Shown: piece by piece, positions 1 through 5,835 of the stretch
Numbering within the stretch: the first letter of the stretch is position 1
Layout of the letters: every line of letters starts with the position of its first letter
NCBI GenBank assembly: GCA_018679695.1
Contig: JAHHKH010000349.1
Span: 1-5,850, forward strand
From: Maribacter sp.
GTDB taxonomy: Bacteria; Bacteroidota; Bacteroidia; Flavobacteriales; Flavobacteriaceae
Direction of reading: 5' to 3'
DNA length: 5,850 bases
The notes under the pieces: model-generated
The model's input: the letters and a program-made list of their open reading frames with translations, nothing else
Database searches by the model: none
Told to the model about the DNA's origin: nothing
Translations under genes and position numbers: made by a program

Positions 1-3000
1 AGTCAAGGTGGTGTGAAGTATTTTAGTTCTGCCGGTAATTTTGGGACGAGATCTTATGAGGCAACCTTTACTTCGGCTCCTTCACCCAATGAAATTCGAC
101 ATGATTTTGGAGGAGGTAATAGTTTACAAAGCCTAAATCTGGGAATAGGACAATATGTAATCGCCCTGCAATGGGATGACGATTTTTATTCCTTGGGATC
201 CTCAGCAGGTGCCGCTAATGATCTTGATATTTATTTGGCTGGTGACGACGGATCTATACTTTATGGATTCAATAGAAACAATTTAGGAGCAGATCCAATA
301 GAAATAATGCCCTTTGTAGTGGTAAATCCTACCACAACGAATATTGTTGTGGAACGAGCTGCAGGGAATGGTGCACCTGTTAATTTCAAATACATTGTTT
401 TCAGATCAGGTGATGAGGGTAATTTTGAAGCTATCCCGGCTGCCAATGGTTCTACAATTGTGGGCCATTCCAATGCCGAAAATTCAATTTCCGTGGGGGC
501 AGTACGCTATGACAATACACCTACATATGGAGGGAATTTGTTGGCCCAACAATCTTCCTCCCGTGGAGGAACCACAACAGAAGGTACACTTAGGAGCAAA
601 CCGGATATCATGGCACCTACAGGTGGCGATACCTCAGTAAACCTGGGTGCGCCGGATTTCGAAAGTAATTCATTGCCTAATTTCTTCGGAACCTCAGCAG
701 CGGCACCCCATGCCGCAGGGGTAGCGGCCCTTTTGATCGAGGCCAAAACAAAATTCATTGACCCTTCCAATACGGACCCCTCCTTGGAAATTAAAAACCT
801 GATCATTAATAATGCCATTGATATGGGCCCTGCAGGATTTGATTTTGTCAATGGTAATGGTTTTATATCAGCTGATAACGCAGTAGGTGCATTTTCGAAT
901 CCCTCACCGAATTTGATCAGTTTTAATTTGGAAAATCTTGATACGAATATTTATAGCCCTGGTGAAGTGTCGTTTGAATTGATTGTAGAGGGCAACTCAT
1001 TTGACGAAAGCTCTATAGTACTATTTAGGGGTGAAGAACTTGAAACGACTTTTGTAGATTCAAGCCAACTGACGGTCGTAATTCCTGAATTTATCGGAAA
1101 TCCTCCCATTTATGTATTTACTCCACCTGGTGCGTTGACCAATGGTTCTGATGGGGGTACATCGGAAACCCTTACTTTTGAAGACATACCCATAGTAGAT
1201 GTAACCATTCAAGTCAACAATGCAGAACGACGCTACGGGGAAGCCAATCCCGAATTTTCGTATGAAGTAATCCCGGCAGAAGGGGAATCACCCTTATCAC
1301 AGGAAACTTTAGATCTTCTTATCCCTTCTATTCAATTAAGTTCTCAAGCATTATCAAATTCGGGCATAGGGATATATGCTATCGATATAGAACTAACAGA
1401 TTTGAATATAGGCCTATTGGAACTCTATAACTTTATACCAGAAGCCGGTGTACTCAATATAGTACCAATGCCAGTTACCATTCAACCCCAACCCTTAGAT
1501 CCAATTGTCTATGGAGAAGCGCTCCCTGAAATTTCCTTTGATTATACTTTCGGGGAGCAAGGGGAGACTGGCGTTGTTGTTGATCAAACCATTGTAAATA
1601 CTTTCGCCGACAATCATACTAATGCCCTTTCTTTGGTCAATGGCCTTTCTTTGGTCAATGGTTTGTCTTTAGTCAATGGAATCTCACTGGTTAATGGGGA
1701 ACCCACAATAAATGGCTTGTCTTTGGTCAATAAAACCTTTTTTGTATCCGAAAGTACAGTTAACCAATCTGCAACGATTTTCGAAAACGGCTTATCACTT
1801 GTGAATGGTAGCGGAAGTGAAAAACTAGTCTATTTTGGAGCTGATCAAATTTCTGAAACCTCCATTGCAAATGGTAGTCTTTCAACAATAAATAATGGGA
1901 TTTCCATGGTTAATGGTATCTCTTTGGTAAATGGTCTTTCACTAGTAAATGGTCTTTCGCTAGTTAACGGAGTTCCTTTAGTCAACGGTATCTCTTTGGT
2001 GAACGGGCTTTCTTTGGTCAATGGTATCTCTTTGGTCAATGGTATTTCGCTCGTCAATGGTATTTCGCTCGTTAATGGGGTACCCTTGGTCAATAGTGAG
2101 TCGTCTGCCCTTGTCAATGGATTTAATAACATATTAGTTATCTTGAATGAGGGCGATGCTCAATTAAGTGAACCTATTGATATAAAGCCCATTAATGTAA
2201 TTACCGGAGTCGAGGCAGGTACGCAATACGTTATTCCAGGTGGATTCTTAGACACAAATTTCACTATTAACTATGTGCCCACCGCATTGGAGATTTTGCC
2301 AGCCGATTTACTTATTACCACTTTAGATACTGCAATTACATACGGTGATGAAACGCCTGTGTTCGAGGGCGAAATTTCTGGTTTGCAATATACAGATACG
2401 GTTGAAGAAGTATTTCCTGAAGGATTGATATATTCTTTAGAATGTTCAGAATGCGGTGTTGGGGAAAGTCCATATTTGATTTCGGCAAGTGCAGGTGGCG
2501 TTTCTTCCAATTACAATGTGACCTTTGCCAATATCGGTCTCCTGACTGTAAATAGTTTTCCTTTAACACTAAAGGCAGATGATGCCATCATTACATACGG
2601 ACAGCAAGAAGCTTTGAATTTTACAGCTACTGCGAATACCGCTGAACTGCCTTTTGGCGAAATATTGGATGACATCCTTGGGGAAATAAGTTTTACCCCT
2701 GCTGATGCCTGTACTTCAGCAACGGAAATATCCATAATCCCCAATACATCGGTAAGTAATTATGACATTACCTATGAAAGTGGTGAACTTACGATCAATA
2801 AAGCCGATTTAAGTATTGAAGTCATATCAACCTATATTTTTGAAGGTGAAGCAGTTCCTTCTACAATAGAAGTAATTACAACCGGGTTGGTATGTGATGA
2901 TAACGCGCCAACAGTTACTTCGTTTACGATTACAGATATAAACGGCATTCCCCAGACTGGAATTTTACCTGCTGGCGAATACAGTATTACAGCAGATATT

Positions 3001-3684
3001 TCAACTCTTCCAGGGTATGAACAGTATACCATCGCATCGATACCAGGGCAGTTATTTGTAAATCCTATAGTTGGTTGTAATAATCGAATCAAAGCATCGG
3101 ATATATGCCAAACCCCGGCAACTCTTGCGGAAAATCCCAGTATAAAGACCCTTTTGAAGTTTGAGTATACAAATTCATTGGATATACCTGTCTATATTCC
3201 GAATGGTCCAAAAAATAGACTTAGGGGAAATGCGATCTTCGTTGGGTCCCCACCAGAATTATTCCTTCCAGGCACCCATACTTTCGAAATTTATACCGAC
3301 GGCAATAGATTACAATGGGAGGTAATTACAAATGGTTGCAATAGTGCCTCCAAATCGGCGAATGGTTCGAACGCTGATCCATGTAGTACAAGTTTGATGG
3401 TAGATAGAAGTGCTTTTAACGCGGGAATACCCGACTTGGGACCAGAAATGAAGGTATACCCAAATCCTTCTTCAGATTATATAACCCTATATTTAGGACC
3501 CTCTGGTGCTTCAGCAAAACTCGGTATATATAATGAAGTGGGTCAATTATTGTTGACTAATGAATTTAAGGAAGGTATTTATCCGGAAGTACAAGTTGAT
3601 ATTTCCGGTTTAAAATCCGGTATTCTCCTTTTTAACTTGGAACAAGACGGAAATGCCACCTATTTCAAAGTAATAAAAGAATGA
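1..3684 (+). CDS. Secreted subtilisin-like (S8) serine protease with MBG modules, SLVNG repeat insert and T9SS sorting domain (5' partial)
   Basis: The frame is open from base 1, so the GTG at 13 is internal and the true start, signal peptide and catalytic Asp and His lie upstream; 1,227 residues are visible. Window residue numbers follow. FSSAGN at 8-13 carries the oxyanion-hole Asn (N13). GTSAAAPHAAGVAALL carries the catalytic Ser at 232 (codon 694-696). Between them, roughly 18-140, lies a beta-sandwich-like insertion with WDDDF and NDLDIYL motifs, resembling pre-peptidase C-terminal modules. The catalytic domain ends near 298. Next come a TIG-like module (303-398), an MBG module (401-488), a second MBG module starting at 490 and split by the SLVNG array, MBG modules near 768-851 and 852-934, a weaker MBG-like stretch (935-1024), a four-Cys module (about 1025-1130) and a T9SS type A tail (1150-1227, VYPNPSSDYITL). 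Probable role: peptide hydrolysis outside the cell, with export through the Sec and type IX systems. Family assignment is strong; substrate is unknown. No clear terminator hairpin follows the stop. Confidence 0.93.
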   Translation, partial: SQGGVKYFSSAGNFGTRSYEATFTSAPSPNEIRHDFGGGNSLQSLNLGIGQYVIALQWDDDFYSLGSSAGAANDLDIYLAGDDGSILYGFNRNNLGADPIEIMPFVVVNPTTTNIVVERAAGNGAPVNFKYIVFRSGDEGNFEAIPAANGSTIVGHSNAENSISVGAVRYDNTPTYGGNLLAQQSSSRGGTTTEGTLRSKPDIMAPTGGDTSVNLGAPDFESNSLPNFFGTSAAAPHAAGVAALLIEAKTKFIDPSNTDPSLEIKNLIINNAIDMGPAGFDFVNGNGFISADNAVGAFSNPSPNLISFNLENLDTNIYSPGEVSFELIVEGNSFDESSIVLFRGEELETTFVDSSQLTVVIPEFIGNPPIYVFTPPGALTNGSDGGTSETLTFEDIPIVDVTIQVNNAERRYGEANPEFSYEVIPAEGESPLSQETLDLLIPSIQLSSQALSNSGIGIYAIDIELTDLNIGLLELYNFIPEAGVLNIVPMPVTIQPQPLDPIVYGEALPEISFDYTFGEQGETGVVVDQTIVNTFADNHTNALSLVNGLSLVNGLSLVNGISLVNGEPTINGLSLVNKTFFVSESTVNQSATIFENGLSLVNGSGSEKLVYFGADQISETSIANGSLSTINNGISMVNGISLVNGLSLVNGLSLVNGVPLVNGISLVNGLSLVNGISLVNGISLVNGISLVNGVPLVNSESSALVNGFNNILVILNEGDAQLSEPIDIKPINVITGVEAGTQYVIPGGFLDTNFTINYVPTALEILPADLLITTLDTAITYGDETPVFEGEISGLQYTDTVEEVFPEGLIYSLECSECGVGESPYLISASAGGVSSNYNVTFANIGLLTVNSFPLTLKADDAIITYGQQEALNFTATANTAELPFGEILDDILGEISFTPADACTSATEISIIPNTSVSNYDITYESGELTINKADLSIEVISTYIFEGEAVPSTIEVITTGLVCDDNAPTVTSFTITDINGIPQTGILPAGEYSITADISTLPGYEQYTIASIPGQLFVNPIVGCNNRIKASDICQTPATLAENPSIKTLLKFEYTNSLDIPVYIPNGPKNRLRGNAIFVGSPPELFLPGTHTFEIYTDGNRLQWEVITNGCNSASKSANGSNADPCSTSLMVDRSAFNAGIPDLGPEMKVYPNPSSDYITLYLGPSGASAKLGIYNEVGQLLLTNEFKEGIYPEVQVDISGLKSGILLFNLEQDGNATYFKVIKE
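1627..1734 (+). repeat. First block of in-frame 18-bp (hexapeptide) repeats, 6 units
   Basis: Six contiguous 18-bp units encode LSLVNG, LSLVNG, LSLVNG, ISLVNG, EPTING and LSLVNK inside the protease gene. The fifth unit is degenerate and the last loses its Gly. The Ser, Leu, Val and Gly codons differ between units (for example gtc, gtt; ggc, ggt, gga, ggg) while the residues stay the same, so the array is conserved as protein rather than being a fresh DNA slippage product. The block starts about 70 bp after the end of the N-terminal half of the second MBG module. Confidence 0.95.
1792..2121 (+). repeat. Second block of hexapeptide repeats: 11 tandem units plus flanking single units
   Basis: A lone LSLVNG unit (1792-1809) is followed by 30 residues of diverged sequence (including IANG and LSTINNG) and then by eleven perfectly phased 18-bp units at 1900-2097: ISMVNG, ISLVNG, LSLVNG, LSLVNG, VPLVNG, ISLVNG, LSLVNG, ISLVNG, ISLVNG, ISLVNG, VPLVNS. 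A last unit SALVNG lies at 2104-2121. The lone unit begins exactly 108 bp (six units) before the tandem run, so the diverged stretch keeps the hexad register. All four Val codons occur within the run. The units at 2044 and 2062 are almost identical, which suggests a more recent local duplication. Confidence 0.95.
3451..3681 (+). other. T9SS type A C-terminal sorting domain
   Basis: The last 77 residues of the protease have the layout of the Por secretion-tail family (TIGR04183): a VYPNPSSDYITL box, a central LGIYNEVGQLL strand, a VDISGLKSGILLFNL strand and a final YFKVIKE. In this family the domain directs passage of the folded cargo across the outer membrane by the type IX system, after which it is usually removed. 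Type IX secretion is confined to Bacteroidota and close relatives, so this also identifies the host phylum. Confidence 0.93.
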
Positions 3685-3775
3685 GCCTATTGTTCAAGAA
3701 GAATATTATAGCGCGAAACTTTTTTGTATTTTGATCATTTAAAAGTTACAACAATATCCAAAACTTAAATGGTCT

Positions 3776-4390
3776 ATGGACAAACCTAATAAAACAACCA
3801 AAGAGAAAGAAAGATTTAATGAAGGAAAGGAACAAAATGAACCGGTAAGGAAGCTGATCAAGTATGAAAATGGCCATACCGAAGAGCTTGTAGATCATTA
3901 TTGGGGGAGTATAAATTATGTCTTTAGTTTAATTAAAGCTTCGGAGATAAAAGCGGGTCTTATTTTATCATTCTATGGTATACTACTTAATCTTATATAC
4001 CAGAATATTGCATTGATTCTTTCCGATGAATCCAGTAACACCCTATTAATTACATTGTTAGGTGTTTGGATTGTCTGCACTATTGTGTCGATTTATTATA
4101 GTATTAAATGCTTTATTCCAAAAATCGAAGGAAATTATGATAAGAACATTTTCTTTTTTGGGGATGTAATCTCAAAATTTGGAACAATCCGCGAATTTTC
4201 CCAGACTTTCTATAACATTAGTCTAAAAGAAGTAGAGCTATTTGATCAATTAGGCCAACAGATATATATTATTTCAAAAATTTCAGCTTTTAAGTTTAAA
4301 TGTGTTAACCGGGCAATTCGCTTCCTTGCCTATGGCTTATTGGTTTTATTCATGGCCATTATCTACTACGCGATAATTAAATTCTTTTAA
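3776..4390 (+). CDS. Pycsar effector-family membrane protein (PycTM-like, formerly DUF5706)
   Basis: The 204-residue product has a charged N-terminus (1-40), then YWGSINYVFSLIKASEIKAG leading into a first membrane helix (about 59-82), a second helix (about 89-111), a soluble segment starting IPKIEGNYDKNIFFFGDVI, a helical stretch ELFDQLGQQIYIISKISAFK, and a third membrane helix (about 181-202). This layout, with the K-A-G entry into helix one, the S-x-K-x-F-I-P turn, the FFFGD motif and the D-Q-L-x-x-Q-I...K segment, matches what I know of the Pycsar effector family (PF18967). In Pycsar anti-phage systems a uridylate or cytidylate cyclase makes cUMP or cCMP on infection, and the PycTM effector damages the inner membrane. 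No cyclase is visible within the window. The gene starts 91 bp after the protease stop; the ATG at 3776 is the first in frame, and no Shine-Dalgarno is seen. Family match is by eye; a non-defence role is possible. Confidence 0.75.
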   Translation: MDKPNKTTKEKERFNEGKEQNEPVRKLIKYENGHTEELVDHYWGSINYVFSLIKASEIKAGLILSFYGILLNLIYQNIALILSDESSNTLLITLLGVWIVCTIVSIYYSIKCFIPKIEGNYDKNIFFFGDVISKFGTIREFSQTFYNISLKEVELFDQLGQQIYIISKISAFKFKCVNRAIRFLAYGLLVLFMAIIYYAIIKFF

Positions 4391-4432
4391 GAAAAGAGAA
4401 GAATTGGTTTGGCATTCTTACGGTATATAATA

Positions 4433-4475
4433 CCACCTAGAAGCGTTTAAACGATCCACAACACTATCTAGGTAG
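4433..4475. repeat. Inverted repeat with nested palindrome downstream of the PycTM-like gene
   Basis: CCACCTAGA at 4433-4441 pairs with TCTAGGTAG at 4467-4475 (8 of 9 positions complementary, 25-base spacer). Inside lies the perfect 10-bp palindrome CGTTTAAACG (4444-4453). No T-run follows, so it is not a standard intrinsic terminator. It could be a 3'-end structure, a protein-binding site or chance. Confidence 0.4.
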
Positions 4476-4699
4476 TTATCAACTTCTATTTTACAATGGG
4501 TTTTGACAAACAATGATAAGCCCCGTATTCTGCCCAGTAAGTAAGATGAATATTTCTACTTTCAACTTTTGTTGATAGTTCGCCGTGGATTTTTCCCATC
4601 GATTACTACTCCCCTATTCTATGAAAAGGGTATGTAGGTTCTTTAAGTGTCCCTGTCTACTGCAAAAACTAGAATAAAATAAGATTTGGCTGATTCCCA

Positions 4700-4717
4700 T
4701 TTGCTTTTATAAGCAAA
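4700..4717. repeat. Perfect 7-bp hairpin with 4-base loop
   Basis: TTTGCTT at 4700-4706 is followed by TTAT and then by AAGCAAA at 4711-4717. The stem is perfect but short and AT-rich, and no T-run or gene end lies next to it on either strand, so its function is unknown. Confidence 0.3.
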
Positions 4718-5031
4718 CGCAATGAACTATATGCATAGCCATTGGCCCTAAAAGTATGCATGGCCTTTACAACTACATTATCTTCTTTGTACCCTATTAT
4801 TTCGTGACATAATTTTAATATGGATTAAGAAAAATTTGCATGAAATATTACAATCAATCATTGGCACTCCCAAAATTAAAACAAGAAAACCTTATAGGAT
4901 AACCAACGGCTTAATCCGATTATCTCCAATTTGAAATGTTCAAAGAATAATTCACTTGCCTAAAAAGACGTTTGACCTTAAAATTAGGACAGTTCGGTCA
5001 GATTGAATTCATTAATGCACAACCTCCGACC

Positions 5032-5086
5032 TACATTTGTACTATAAATAAAAAGAAACTAAAGAAATAAATTAAAAAGATAAATC
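5032..5086 (+). promoter_or_regulatory. Bacteroidota-type promoter (-7 box TACATTTG) and A-rich leader
   Basis: TACATTTG at 5032-5039 fits the Bacteroidota sigma factor -7 consensus TAnnTTTG exactly. A TTG occurs at 5003-5005, but its 26-base spacing is longer than usual for the -33 element, so only the -7 box is firm. Transcription would begin near 5045. Of the 46 bases from 5041 to the ATG, 31 are A and there is no Shine-Dalgarno. Such leaders are typical of well-translated Bacteroidota genes, so the repeat protein downstream is probably strongly expressed from its own promoter. Confidence 0.65.
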
Positions 5087-5686
5087 ATGGGAAAAGCAAC
5101 GTTAATATTAGGAACCGGAATTGTGACACTCTTATTGGCTGTATTTGGTACAAGCGATTACGCCAGTCAAAAAGAATTCACAAACGACACCACTGAATTC
5201 GTGAACGTATACGGGAATTATGAAAACGACCCATGTCTTCTGTTGGATACTGATTACTGTGTTTTGGAAGATGTGACTTATATCGAAGAGAAAGAGGATA
5301 TAGTATTGGATTTCGACACTTCGGATTATTTACCCTTTGGATTCAATGCATATGAAGGAATGAATTTTGAACTTAGTGAAATTTCATTTGTTGAATTAGA
5401 GCCAGAAATTGACTTGGGATTCGACACAAAAGATTACCTGCCTACTGGGTTTAATCCATATGCCGAACCAAAATTAAATTTGGCGGAAATTGTTTATATC
5501 GAAGATGATGAAGAAATTGTATTGGAGTTTAATACTAAGCAATACCTTCCAGAAGGCTTTAATGCCTATTCTGAAGTAGAGCTTGATCTAGACGAAATCA
5601 TTTACATTGAAGACGAAGAGGAGATTGAGCTAGGCTTTGATACCCGTACATATCTACCTAAAGATTTTAATGCCTTAAGTATTTAA
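5087..5686 (+). CDS. Exported acidic protein of four 36-residue FDTxxYLPxGFNxY repeats, unknown function
   Basis: I do not recognise a named family. The 199-residue product starts with a short N-terminus and a hydrophobic stretch (about 4-20, ATLILGTGIVTLLLAVF) that reads as a Sec signal peptide, possibly cut near the DYA-SQ segment at 24-28, or as a membrane anchor. A linker with two Cys (50 and 58) precedes four tandem repeats: 61-96, 97-132, 133-168 and 169-199, the last cut short. Each repeat runs EI-x-[YF]-[IV]-E, an acidic patch, I-x-L-x-F-[DN]-T-x-x-Y-L-P-x-[GD]-F-N-[AP]. The protein has 48 Asp or Glu against 8 Lys or Arg, which suggests cation binding or an extracytoplasmic scaffold, but this is inference. 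There is no T9SS tail or lipobox Cys. The ATG at 5087 follows an A-rich leader and matches the signal peptide start. It is probably a single-gene transcript, with a promoter just upstream and a hairpin downstream. Confidence 0.9.
   Translation: MGKATLILGTGIVTLLLAVFGTSDYASQKEFTNDTTEFVNVYGNYENDPCLLLDTDYCVLEDVTYIEEKEDIVLDFDTSDYLPFGFNAYEGMNFELSEISFVELEPEIDLGFDTKDYLPTGFNPYAEPKLNLAEIVYIEDDEEIVLEFNTKQYLPEGFNAYSEVELDLDEIIYIEDEEEIELGFDTRTYLPKDFNALSI
5267..5683 (+). repeat. Four tandem 108-bp (36-residue) coding repeats
   Basis: Units at 5267-5374, 5375-5482, 5483-5590 and 5591-5683 encode the repeats of the acidic protein. The first three are exactly 36 codons with no insertion or deletion; the last stops at codon 31 of the unit. 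Invariant or nearly invariant positions are F-[DN]-T, Y-L-P and F-N. The acidic patch becomes richer in Glu and Asp toward the C-terminus. The DNA of the units differs at many synonymous sites, so the duplications are old and the protein pattern has been kept. Confidence 0.93.
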
Positions 5687-5718
5687 ATGGGTAAGTTGAG
5701 GAGTGATTTGGTTTTATA

Positions 5719-5744
5719 AAGCCCTGTCTTTACCGATGGGGCTT
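5719..5744 (+). terminator. Stem-loop after the acidic repeat gene, probable terminator
   Basis: AAGCCCTGTC at 5719-5728 pairs with GATGGGGCTT at 5735-5744 around a TTTACC loop. All ten positions pair, two of them as G-T wobbles. It begins 32 bases after the stop codon. There is no clean T-run afterwards, so it may act as a weak terminator or as a 3'-end stabiliser. Confidence 0.55.
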
Positions 5745-5791
5745 AGTTATAGGTACCATTTTATATAATTATTTTGCCTAAGAAATTCGTG

Positions 5792-5799
5792 TAAATTTG
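5792..5799 (+). promoter_or_regulatory. Bacteroidota-type -7 box TAAATTTG before the gene at the window end
   Basis: TAAATTTG fits TAnnTTTG exactly. A TTTG lies upstream at 5773-5776, with a 15-base spacer that is somewhat short for a -33 element. The predicted start of transcription, near 5806, leaves a leader of about 30 bases before the ATG at 5836. The inverted repeat TAGGT-TATTT-ACCTA (5805-5819) covers the predicted start point and could be an operator. Confidence 0.5.
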
Positions 5800-5835
5800 T
5801 GAAATAGGTTATTTACCTAAACAATAAGTGTTCCC

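Larger units (their letters stand above)
4391..5086. other. 696-bp intergenic stretch without a convincing gene
   Basis: No reading frame here is long enough and well enough signalled to call as a gene. It holds a nested inverted repeat just after the PycTM-like gene (4433-4475), a 7-bp hairpin (4700-4717), two near-copies of TATGCATrGCC (4730-4740 and 4755-4765), and, at its right end, a TAnnTTTG promoter and an A-rich leader for the next gene. On the minus strand several coding-like segments occur (4824-4669, 4599-4486 and 4555-4418), broken by stops and one apparent frame change; they may be a decayed gene. No tRNA, rRNA or CRISPR is seen. Confidence 0.7.

Noticed and set aside
344..851. 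Open frames in other phases over the protease domain (+ strand 344-640, - strand 507-851 and 261-473)
   Set aside because: They overlap the well-supported subtilase frame and have no recognisable motifs or start signals.
1627..2121. Short direct repeats that could suggest a CRISPR array or minisatellite
   Set aside because: The units are contiguous 18-mers without spacers, stay in frame and vary mainly at synonymous sites, so they are coding repeats.
1845..2132. 95-residue open frame on the minus strand across the repeat array
   Set aside because: It is the antisense shadow of the hexapeptide repeats; the period creates an open complementary frame and there is no start signal.
3685..3775. 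Promoter or terminator between the protease and the PycTM-like gene
   Set aside because: TATTTTG near 3727 is one base short of the TAnnTTTG consensus, and no stable hairpin is visible, so neither is called; cotranscription remains possible.
4503..4532. TTGACA-like -35 element (4503-4508)
   Set aside because: Bacteroidota do not use the E. coli sigma-70 consensus as their main promoter, and no gene starts downstream on this strand until 5087.
4621..4677. 18-residue + strand micro-ORF (MKRVCRFFKCPCLLQKLE), cationic with three Cys
   Set aside because: It has no TAnnTTTG box, A-rich leader or conservation that can be shown, and very short open frames are expected by chance.
4912..4922. Palindrome TAATC-C-GATTA
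   Set aside because: It is short, AT-rich and not placed at a promoter or gene end; chance is sufficient.
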